A stretch of DNA of 64,000 bases, taken from the NCBI RefSeq assembly GCF_017893945.1, contig NZ_CP054257.1, forward strand, positions 434,001-498,000. The letters are read 5' to 3'. Of the stretch, positions 26,758 to 34,025 are shown piece by piece; positions within the stretch are counted from its first letter, which is position 1, and every line of letters begins with the position of its first letter. The position numbers and the translations under genes are program-made. Source of the DNA: Treponema parvum (lineage in GTDB: Bacteria > Spirochaetota > Spirochaetia > Treponematales > Treponemataceae). Below the pieces are notes generated by a model. That model was not told where the DNA came from, did not search any database, and saw only the letters and a list, made by a program, of their open reading frames with translations.

Positions 26758-28557
26758 ATGACTGTAAATGAATTACGAACTAAATATATATCATTTTTTA
26801 AAAGCAAAGGTCATGCAGAAATAAGCGGAAAATCACTGTTACCCGAAAACGATCCTACTGTCCTGTTTACCACGGCCGGTATGCAGCCGCTCGTACCGTA
26901 TCTTATGGGCGAAGATCACCCTCAGGGAAAGCGCCTTACGGACTATCAAAAATGCGTGCGCACAGGCGACATCGACTCCGTAGGAGACGCCGCCCACTTA
27001 ACTTTTTTTGAAATGCTCGGAAATTGGTCGCTCGGCGATTATTTTAAAAAAGAATCGATAGGTTTCAGCTATGAGTTTTTAACTTCGCCGGAGTATTTAG
27101 GCATAGATCCTAAAAAACTTTCCGTTACGGTTTTTGAAGGCGAAGAAGGAATCCCGCGCGACGAAGAATCCGCCGCTATTTGGGAAAGTCTCGGCATTCC
27201 GCGGGAGCGCATTTATTTTTTGCCGCGGGAAGACAACTGGTGGGGCCCTGCGGGAGCAACAGGCCCGTGCGGACCCGATACTGAAATTTTTTACGATACC
27301 GAAAAGCCCGGCTGCGGCCCGGAATGCCGTCCCGGCGATAATAGCGGCAGATATGTTGAAATTTGGAACAACGTCTTTATGCAGTACAATAAAGACGCTG
27401 AAGGAAAATTCCTTCCTCTTACGCGCAAATGCGTCGATACCGGCATGGGCATAGAGCGCACCGTAGCCATGCTTAACGGAATGAAGACAGTCTATGAAAT
27501 AGATGTCTTTGTTCCCGTCATAAACTGTATTGAAGAATTGACGGGGAAAAAATACGGAAGCGACGAGCAGGTAGACGTTTCCATGCGCATAATCGCCGAT
27601 CACATACGCACTGCGACGTTCATATTGGGAGATCCTAAAGCCGTTACGCCGAGCAATGTGGGAGCCGGATATATCTTGCGCCGCATAATCCGCCGCGCCG
27701 TGCGCCATGGACGCAAACTCGGCCTTGACGGAATTTTTCTTTCAAAGCCAGCAAAGATCATTATTGAAGAGTACATAGGCGCCTATCCCGAATTTGAAGG
27801 CCGCCAAAAATTCATTTTCGACGAGCTTACCGCCGAAGAAAATAAATTCCTTTCGACTTTAAAAAAGGGTGAAGCCGAATTTGCAAAACTTCTGCCGAAC
27901 CTTCAAAAAAATCCTAAAAAGATCATACCGGGCAGGGTGGCTTTCCGCCTGTACGACACTTTCGGCTTTCCGATTGAGCTTACGGAAGAGTTGGCATCTG
28001 AAAACGGAATGACGGTAGATATTGAAGCGTTCAAGGCGGAAGAGAAAAAGCATCAGGAAGAAAGCCGCACTTTGAGCGCCGGAACCTTTAAGGGCGGCCT
28101 TGCCGATCACAGCGAGATCACTACCAAATATCACACGGCTACGCATCTTTTGCAGCAGGCGCTTGTCGAAGTTTTAGGCAATCACATCGCTCAAAAGGGC
28201 TCGAATATTACGGCGGAACGTATGAGATTCGACTTTACTCAGCCGCGGCCGATGACGCAGGAAGAAATTAAAAGAGTTGAAGACATCGTAAACGAAAAGA
28301 TTAAAGAGGATCTTCCCGTAACCATGGAAGTGATGGATCTTGAAGACGCAAAAAAATCCGGGGCGAGGGCGCTTTTCGGTGAAAAGTACGACAGTCAGGT
28401 AAAAGTTTATTCTATAGGAAATTTCAGCAAGGAAGTTTGCGGAGGCCCCCACGTACAGCACACAGGCCAGATAGGCCGGTTTAAAATCGTAAAAGAGCAG
28501 TCGTCTTCCGCCGGAGTGCGCCGTATTCGCGCCGTAATCGAAGATTCTGCGCCGTAA
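26758..28557 (+). CDS. alaS: Alanyl-tRNA synthetase, short spirochaete form
   Basis: Charges tRNA-Ala. The protein has 599 aa against about 875 in E. coli. The class II catalytic core is at the N-terminus (FFKSKGHAEISGKSLLP, then TTAGMQPLVPYL and WNNVFMQYN, GMGIERTVAML). The editing domain carries its zinc ligands in HTATHLLQQAL (about residue 461) and CGGPHVQHTG (about 561). The sequence ends shortly after, so the DHHA1/C-Ala region used for tRNA recognition and dimerisation is absent. I recall the T. pallidum enzyme (TP1017) being short as well. The gene starts a block syntenic with T. pallidum. Confidence 0.96.
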   Translation: MTVNELRTKYISFFKSKGHAEISGKSLLPENDPTVLFTTAGMQPLVPYLMGEDHPQGKRLTDYQKCVRTGDIDSVGDAAHLTFFEMLGNWSLGDYFKKESIGFSYEFLTSPEYLGIDPKKLSVTVFEGEEGIPRDEESAAIWESLGIPRERIYFLPREDNWWGPAGATGPCGPDTEIFYDTEKPGCGPECRPGDNSGRYVEIWNNVFMQYNKDAEGKFLPLTRKCVDTGMGIERTVAMLNGMKTVYEIDVFVPVINCIEELTGKKYGSDEQVDVSMRIIADHIRTATFILGDPKAVTPSNVGAGYILRRIIRRAVRHGRKLGLDGIFLSKPAKIIIEEYIGAYPEFEGRQKFIFDELTAEENKFLSTLKKGEAEFAKLLPNLQKNPKKIIPGRVAFRLYDTFGFPIELTEELASENGMTVDIEAFKAEEKKHQEESRTLSAGTFKGGLADHSEITTKYHTATHLLQQALVEVLGNHIAQKGSNITAERMRFDFTQPRPMTQEEIKRVEDIVNEKIKEDLPVTMEVMDLEDAKKSGARALFGEKYDSQVKVYSIGNFSKEVCGGPHVQHTGQIGRFKIVKEQSSSAGVRRIRAVIEDSAP

Positions 28558-28598
28558 AAAAATTGTAACAAATATGAAAAAAAAATGTTTAATTTAAA

Positions 28599-28727
28599 AT
28601 GGTCGTGCGTTCTCTTCTTAAAGAAGCCGCCGATGTCTTAAAAATTGAAGTTTACTGCGGCGTTATTTTCCCGCAGCCGGAAAAATTCCCGGGAGATTAT
28701 ATAAAATTGGGAACCTCTAAAAACTGA
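28599..28727 (+). CDS. Possible 42-aa small protein
   Basis: An open frame of 42 codons starts at ATG 28599, after alaS. It reads MVVRSLLKEAADVLKIEVYC.. and ends ..YIKLGTSKN. Codon choice (GAA, GCC, CCG, GGC) looks like host coding sequence. No Shine-Dalgarno is present; a weak TTTAAT box lies 5 bases before the ATG. The TGA stop sits in the loop of the 13-bp hairpin at 28713-28740. No homologue is recognised. It could be a remnant of a longer gene. Confidence 0.35.
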   Translation: MVVRSLLKEAADVLKIEVYCGVIFPQPEKFPGDYIKLGTSKN

Positions 28728-28740
28728 AGTTTTTAGAGGT
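28713..28740. terminator. Perfect 13-bp hairpin
   Basis: ACCTCTAAAAACT (28713-28725), GA and AGTTTTTAGAGGT (28728-28740) form a perfect stem upstream of the chaperone gene at 28774. It may end the alaS transcript, but no T tract follows. Confidence 0.45.
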
Positions 28741-28773
28741 AACATTGAAATTTATGAATAAAGGGAGCTTGCT

Positions 28774-29865
28774 ATGAAACGCATTGCTGCTGGCGTTGTT
28801 CTTGTTTTGATGACTCTTGCGGGGCTTGCCGCTCAGTCGGATCTGCAGGTACTTGCCGTTGTAAAATTGAATAAGAATGAGACCGTCACTTTAAAAGAAC
28901 TCAGAAACCGTGTCGAAATTTATCAAAAGCAGAACAACAAGGTTCTTGATGTGGAGCAAAGAAGATCGGTGCTTGAAGCGCTTGTAAATGAAAAACTTAT
29001 TCTGCAAGCGGCTCAAAAAGCTAATGTCACCGTTACGGACAGTCAGGTAGATCAGTCTTTTTTGCAGTATATTTCACAACAGTTGGGGCAGGCGGTGACG
29101 GAGCAGCAGTTTGCCGATTTTATCCGCAAGCAGGAAAATCTTTCTTTGGACGATTTTTTTGAAAGGCAGTTCGGCCTTACGCTTGCCGGCTACAAGGCCC
29201 ATCTTAAGACGCAGCTCATAGTGCAGCGCTATATTTTAAGCCAAAAACGCGACGAACTTCAGTCCGTAATGCCTACGGATAAGGAAATCCGTTCTTTTTA
29301 TGAAATGAATAAGGCCACCTTTGTGCAAAGCGATATTCTCAGGATGTTTTTGGCCATGGTGCCGAAAGGGCAGGACAGCGCCGCCGCAAAAAACAAGGCG
29401 GAAGAGCTTTTAAACGATTATAAGAATAAAACTCAAACTTTGGATCAGCTTTCAGTCAGATCGAGAATCGAAAATTCGGGTTTTCAGGCGGGAGAACTGA
29501 CCGTAAGCAAAACCCAGCAGCACGCCCATCAGTTGGGGCTTTCTTATAACGATCTGCTTACGCTTTTTTCAAGAGATCCCGGTTACGTTTCCGACATAAC
29601 AGAAACGGATAAAGATTTTCAATTCTATGTGATTCAGGAAAAATTTCCGGCTAAAATGCTTGAACTGAGCGACGTCGTTCAGCCGGGAACAACCGTAACG
29701 GTTTATGATTATATTAAACAAAATCTTACGCAGCAAAAACAAAGCCAGTTCATGTTGAAAGCCGCGCAGGATATTTCGGCTTCTCTTAATACGGATGAAA
29801 ACGTGGAGTGGAAAAAGGCGGGCCCTTCGCTTGACAAATTGCTCGCATGGGAAGGAAAAAACTAG
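28774..29865 (+). CDS. SurA-like periplasmic chaperone (Tpn39b/TP1016 type)
   Basis: Exported 363-aa protein with signal peptide (cleavage near LAAQ, residue 21). Residues 30-170 match the SurA N-terminal chaperone domain: RRSVLEALVNEKLILQAAQKANVTVTDSQVD followed by a helical FADFIRKQENLSLDDFFERQ segment. The later parvulin-like part is divergent, so isomerase activity is uncertain. The T. pallidum protein at the same place between alaS and nusB (TP1016, once called basic membrane protein) is described as a peptidyl-prolyl isomerase homologue, as I recall. The likely role is folding of outer-membrane proteins. GGGAG precedes the ATG. Confidence 0.85.
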   Translation: MKRIAAGVVLVLMTLAGLAAQSDLQVLAVVKLNKNETVTLKELRNRVEIYQKQNNKVLDVEQRRSVLEALVNEKLILQAAQKANVTVTDSQVDQSFLQYISQQLGQAVTEQQFADFIRKQENLSLDDFFERQFGLTLAGYKAHLKTQLIVQRYILSQKRDELQSVMPTDKEIRSFYEMNKATFVQSDILRMFLAMVPKGQDSAAAKNKAEELLNDYKNKTQTLDQLSVRSRIENSGFQAGELTVSKTQQHAHQLGLSYNDLLTLFSRDPGYVSDITETDKDFQFYVIQEKFPAKMLELSDVVQPGTTVTVYDYIKQNLTQQKQSQFMLKAAQDISASLNTDENVEWKKAGPSLDKLLAWEGKN

Positions 29866-30297
29866 GTGTCGAGGCGAAAAGGGCGCGTCCTCGCTTTTCA
29901 GGCGCTTTATTCATGGGACGTAGGCGGAATACCTAAAGATTCTCTTATGTCCTTTTCATGGGCTGAAGCACAGGGCAAATCCGGCATAGATGAAAGTACC
30001 AAAACTTTTGCAGCCTTTATTATAGCGGGAACTCTTGAACACATTGAAGAGATAGATAAGCGCATTAAGGCCAATCTTTCCAAAAATTGGGATTTTTCGC
30101 GCTTGGACCGCGTTGCGCTTGCCATATTGCGCATGAGCGTATATTCATTGCTGTTTCAAAACGACATTCCACCTACCATCGTTATGGATGAAGCGGTCGG
30201 CATCGCAAAGGAATTCGGCACCGACGATTCATATAAATTTATAAACGCCATGCTTGATTCCGTCAGCAAAAATCCCGGATCCGTAAAGGAATCTTAA
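29866..30297 (+). CDS. nusB: Transcription antitermination factor NusB
   Basis: RNA-binding factor of the rRNA antitermination complex with NusE. It has 143 aa, starting with GTG at 29866 directly after the chaperone stop codon. Family motifs include RKGRVLAFQALYSWD (residues 3-17), NWDFSRLDRVALAILRMSVYSLLF (about 80-103) and IVMDEAVGIAKEFGTDDSYKFINAMLD at the end. It is probably co-transcribed with the chaperone and the following TPR protein. Confidence 0.95.
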   Translation: MSRRKGRVLAFQALYSWDVGGIPKDSLMSFSWAEAQGKSGIDESTKTFAAFIIAGTLEHIEEIDKRIKANLSKNWDFSRLDRVALAILRMSVYSLLFQNDIPPTIVMDEAVGIAKEFGTDDSYKFINAMLDSVSKNPGSVKES

Positions 30298-30298
30298 A

Positions 30299-32143
30299 AT
30301 GATCTTTCGCCGGCATAATTTTACGGCAATTTTTATTTTCCTTCTTGCGCCGCTTATCGTACCGGCAGTTTACTGTTCGCTTTATTCCGACGACAAGGCC
30401 TTTGTTTCCGAACTTGACGTAGTAGACGCTCTGATCGCGCAAGGAGACGTCAACGGGGCATTGAAGGGGCTTTCGATCGCTGAAAAAAAAGCGTTTAATT
30501 CTTTTTCGTATTTGGGAGTATACAGGCGCTACAGGCAACTGGGGGAATATAAAAATGCGGAACGCATTATTTTGAAGGCGCTGAAAAAAGAACCTTCAAA
30601 CGCGGAATTGAACGCCGTGCGTGCCCATGCTTTACTTCGCGAAGGAAAATTGGAAGACTCATTTCCGTTCGCATTAAAACTTTTAGGCACCCGCTATGAA
30701 TCCCTTTATTCCGAAGCCCTCTTGCAAAAAAGAATTTCCGAGTTGCCGGCTCCAACCCCAAATGATTTTATTAACGCGTCATATATTCCCGTGTTTCGCG
30801 CTGCATACGAAACTTCAAAAAACACGTTATGGCTTAAAAATTGCGCCGTAGCGCTTATTCATGACAATAAGATAAAAGACGCGGCTCTGCTTCAACCGTC
30901 ACAGATCTATACGGCGGAAGACGCTTTGTTTTGGGGGCTAGTCCAGTATGATTCGTCAAGATTCATGCAGGCGGCTCAAAATTTTACTCTCGCGCAAAAT
31001 CTGTTTTTTGCCGCCAGCCGTAAAAATCCGGAAATTTCCCGCGCAAGAATTTCGGCTCTAAAGGCGGACGCTCTGATCTGTTTGGGCGACTATTCCGCCG
31101 CTCAGCAGGAAAGAGAGTTTTTACTTGAAACCGTCGGATTTGACGCGGAATCGGGCGCCGGCGGAAAAACCGATGATTTTATCGCCGTCACCTATGTAAA
31201 CAGCGCTTTTTGGGCGGCGCAAAACGGCGACGATCGATTATGCTACGATATGCTTTTTAGCGCGGTGAGGGATTTTCCAGATTATATTCCGGGACTCGCA
31301 GCCTACGGCAGGTTTGCATACAAAAGCAGCCGGCCGCCTAAAGAAAATTTTTATGAAAACGCACTGCGCAGCTCGGGCGTAAGAACGCTCCGCATGCAAA
31401 GATACGACGCCTCTCCAAGAGTGAGCGTTTCCGATGCGCTTTACAGGATGGACGAATCCATAAGGCGGACTCACGATCCGCTTTTGGAAGTTGTACGCAG
31501 CGAATTGAGGCACCGCGTAGAAAAAACGCCTGAAAATTTGCGTATAGCCGAAGCGTGGCAGATGCTTGAAAATTCGTCACGTGAAAACGCTCTTTGGCCG
31601 CCTGTGATAGTCCGCTATGCCGTATACGTTCTTTTATCCGCAGCAAAAATCAGCGACGCGGAGAATCTGTTTTTCGACTATGAAGAAAAACGCTATTCGT
31701 TTGTTCCTTCGGAAAATTCTTATTTACAGCTTTTGTCGCACAAAGATGATTTGGATGCGTGGGAATGCGAATATGGAGCGTATTTTGCTATAAATAAGAA
31801 GTTTGTGGATATTGCAAGGACATTGTACGAACACGTTGTTTTTGCGCATCCTGAATACCGGATGGAAGAACTTGGAGACGCGAGTTTTTCCGCTGCGATA
31901 AACCTTGCCGTGATCTACAGCTCTACAGGTGCAAAACAAAAAGCCCTTGACTTATACGGAAAAAAAGCCGGAACAACGGCGGATAATGTAAAAAAAGCCG
32001 ACATCCTTTACAGAATTGCCTGTATTCAAGACAAACAAAAGAAAAATGCGGAAGCGCTGCGCACTCTTAATTATTGCATTACTCTGGATCCTTTAAATGA
32101 AAAAGCGCGGCTTCTTTTATTGCAGCTGCGCACGGAGAAATAA
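30299..32143 (+). CDS. Exported TPR-repeat protein
   Basis: A 614-aa protein with an N-terminal signal or anchor segment (residues 8-28) and tetratricopeptide-like helical repeats, clearest at about 75-125 (YRQLGEYKNAERIILKALKKEPSNAELNAVRAHALLREGKLEDS) and at the C-terminus about 545-614 (AKQKALDLYGKK, KKNAEALRTLNYCITLDP). TPR proteins scaffold protein complexes; the partner is unknown. It starts one base after the nusB stop with AAGGA upstream, and corresponds in position to the T. pallidum protein between nusB and groES. Confidence 0.8.
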   Translation: MIFRRHNFTAIFIFLLAPLIVPAVYCSLYSDDKAFVSELDVVDALIAQGDVNGALKGLSIAEKKAFNSFSYLGVYRRYRQLGEYKNAERIILKALKKEPSNAELNAVRAHALLREGKLEDSFPFALKLLGTRYESLYSEALLQKRISELPAPTPNDFINASYIPVFRAAYETSKNTLWLKNCAVALIHDNKIKDAALLQPSQIYTAEDALFWGLVQYDSSRFMQAAQNFTLAQNLFFAASRKNPEISRARISALKADALICLGDYSAAQQEREFLLETVGFDAESGAGGKTDDFIAVTYVNSAFWAAQNGDDRLCYDMLFSAVRDFPDYIPGLAAYGRFAYKSSRPPKENFYENALRSSGVRTLRMQRYDASPRVSVSDALYRMDESIRRTHDPLLEVVRSELRHRVEKTPENLRIAEAWQMLENSSRENALWPPVIVRYAVYVLLSAAKISDAENLFFDYEEKRYSFVPSENSYLQLLSHKDDLDAWECEYGAYFAINKKFVDIARTLYEHVVFAHPEYRMEELGDASFSAAINLAVIYSSTGAKQKALDLYGKKAGTTADNVKKADILYRIACIQDKQKKNAEALRTLNYCITLDPLNEKARLLLLQLRTEK

Positions 32144-32340
32144 AAGGGATAAACGCGGGAGCGCGGCTTCGGTCGGGCGTCAGCAACATATGCGCAGGAT
32201 TGCGGGCGAGTATTATGCCGCAGCGGCGAGCGCGGCACCAGAATACGCGCAGAATTAGGGTGTCGTCTCGAGTGCGAAATCGGATCGAGAGCGGCGAGTG
32301 CGCGAGTTTCGGGCAAAGCCGAAACATCGCATGGGAAATC

Positions 32341-32616
32341 TTATTTTTCTATCACAGCTATGATGTCGCTGTTTTTTAAAATCAGATAATCTTCTTTGTT
32401 GATTTTTATTGCGGTACCTGCATATTTATCATACATTATGCAGTCGCCGGCTTTAACGGTGATTTTTTCGTCATCGGTGCCCGGTCCTACGGCTTCTACG
32501 ATTGCGGTCTGTGTTTTTTCCTGCGCCGCTTCCGGGATAATTATTCCGGATGCCGTTTTTTCTTCCGCTTTTTCGGGCTTTGCAAGTACTCTGTCTGCCA
32601 AAGGTTTGATCTTCAT
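32341..32616 (-). CDS. groES: Co-chaperonin GroES
   Basis: Heptameric lid of the GroEL chaperonin. It has 91 aa from the ATG at 32616, chosen because GAGGAG lies 8 bases upstream. It shows the KIKPLADRVLAKP start, a mobile loop around EEKTASGIIIPEAAQEK (residues 19-35), VEAVGPGTDD and YDKYAGTAIKI. groEL is not adjacent, as in T. pallidum where groES is separate. No CIRCE element (TTAGCACTC repeat) is visible upstream, so HrcA control is not supported here. Confidence 0.97.
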   Translation of the reverse strand: MKIKPLADRVLAKPEKAEEKTASGIIIPEAAQEKTQTAIVEAVGPGTDDEKITVKAGDCIMYDKYAGTAIKINKEDYLILKNSDIIAVIEK

Positions 32617-32655
32617 ATAAGAACTCCTCAAAATCAAAATGGGTATTTAGTAATT

Positions 32656-32708
32656 AGAAGTAGAATACTTCTTTCTCAAATATACGAATTCTAGGGCACT
32701 ATAGTCAA
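32656..32708 (-). promoter_or_regulatory. groES promoter with inverted repeat at the start site
   Basis: On the minus strand TTGACT (32703-32708), 18 bases and TATATT (32679-32684) predict a start near 32671. AGAAGTA (32656-32662) / TACTTCT (32666-32672) forms a 7-bp inverted repeat exactly at that point, as an operator or 5' stem. Confidence 0.5.
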
Positions 32709-33185
32709 TAAAAAAACGTATTTTATGATACATGTTTTACGATAAGAATAAAAATTGTGTCAAAAACACCCGGTTTGCGTTTTTGAATGTTTATATGTGT
32801 CAAAAAGAATCATTATTTTTCATAAAGGCAAAGATCTGCAAAATTTATTAAGGAAAAAACCTTTTTAATAATATACTCACATTCGGCGTTAAAGTTAAAT
32901 TTTTTGTTTAAATTGTCGGAGCGCTCCGTGTAAAAACCGCTTTGCAAGCTAAATCATTGTATTACTTGTAATTACACGAACAGATGAGGCAAAAATCAAA
33001 GCGTTCGGCCTAAATCTCCTGCGGTTACGGCGGAATTTATTTTGCCGTAAAGCTGTTCCGTAGAAATTCCTAAGAAATTCCTGTAAAAACGCCGCAAAAG
33101 CGAACTAACGTAGAAGTTGGCATGAAAGTTGCTAATTAATATGTATCAACATAACGGCATAGGATTGCCGTGGGGAGTGCTTTAG
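32709..33185. other. Long intergenic region before the sigma factor gene
   Basis: No gene is supported. TGTGTCAAAAA occurs twice, at 32756-32766 and 32796-32806, exactly 40 bases apart. An imperfect TTATTAAGG/CCTTTTTAATAA hairpin lies near 32846-32870. GGGGAG is the ribosome site for the gene at 33186. The length suggests complex regulation or an unrecognised small RNA. Confidence 0.35.
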
Positions 33186-34025
33186 ATGATTAATGATGAG
33201 AATGTTTTATCGCTTTATTTGAAAGATATAAATAAGATTCCGCTTTTGAGCCGCGAAGAAGAGATAGAGCTTGCAAACAGGGCTAAGGCCGGCGACAAGA
33301 TCGCTAAGGACAAGATTGCCAGGGCTAATCTGCGTTTTGTTGTGAACATTGCAAAAAAATATCAGAACCACGGCCTTGATCTTGTAGATCTCATAAGCGA
33401 GGGCAACATAGGACTCATGACGGCGATAGACCGTTTTGACATAGACAAGGGATTTCATTTTATCTCTTACGCTGTATGGTGGATCAGACAGGCGATTTTA
33501 AAAGCCATCTGTGAAAAAAGTCGCGCTATCCGTCTGCCGCTGAACCGCTCCAATGAATTGGTGAGCATCGAACGGGCAAGCAAGGCTGTGACGGGCGATA
33601 AGACGGAAGAACAGAAGATAACCGAAATTGCGCAGATGCTCGGTATGCAGTCCCGCCACGTGCGCGAAATGCTTGCCATTTCACGTGAAATGATCTCTTT
33701 GGATACTCAAGTTCACAATTCCAAGGATGACAGCGCCGTTTTCGGCGATTTTATAGAAGACGACCGCTACGAAGATCCTGACGCGGCTGTTATGAGAGAA
33801 TCCATGCACAAAGATATAAACAACGTGCTCGGCACTCTTAAACCCAGCGAAGCGAAAGTTTTACGTCTGCGCTACGGTTTAAGCGGAGCAAAGCCTATGT
33901 CGCTGAAAGAAGTAGGAAATATCTGTAACCTTACAAAGGAGCGCATACGCCAGATTGAAAAAAGCGCGATCATCCGTATGCAGCATCCTGCACGGCTCAA
34001 CCGCCTTGCAGCTTACGTTGCATAA
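33186..34025 (+). CDS. Sigma-70 family factor (sigma-43/RpoD-like)
   Basis: RNA polymerase sigma factor of 279 aa. It lacks region 1.1 and begins with region 1.2 (LSLYLKDINKIPLLSREEEIELA). Region 2 contains NLRFVVNIAKKYQNHGLDLVDLISEGNIGLMTAIDRFD and the -10-melting FHFISYAVWWIRQAI. Region 4.2 ends with MSLKEVGNICNLTKERIRQIEK, the -35 reader. Its size and region 1.1 absence point to a secondary or group 2-like factor; T. pallidum TP1012, at the equivalent place beside groES, is annotated sigma-43 as I recall. Its 3' end overlaps the convergent recG by 29 bases. Confidence 0.93.
   Translation: MINDENVLSLYLKDINKIPLLSREEEIELANRAKAGDKIAKDKIARANLRFVVNIAKKYQNHGLDLVDLISEGNIGLMTAIDRFDIDKGFHFISYAVWWIRQAILKAICEKSRAIRLPLNRSNELVSIERASKAVTGDKTEEQKITEIAQMLGMQSRHVREMLAISREMISLDTQVHNSKDDSAVFGDFIEDDRYEDPDAAVMRESMHKDINNVLGTLKPSEAKVLRLRYGLSGAKPMSLKEVGNICNLTKERIRQIEKSAIIRMQHPARLNRLAAYVA

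Noticed and set aside
32617..32760. CIRCE heat-shock element expected before groES
   Set aside because: No TTAGCACTC/GAGTGCTAA pair is present; only an unrelated 7-bp inverted repeat was found.
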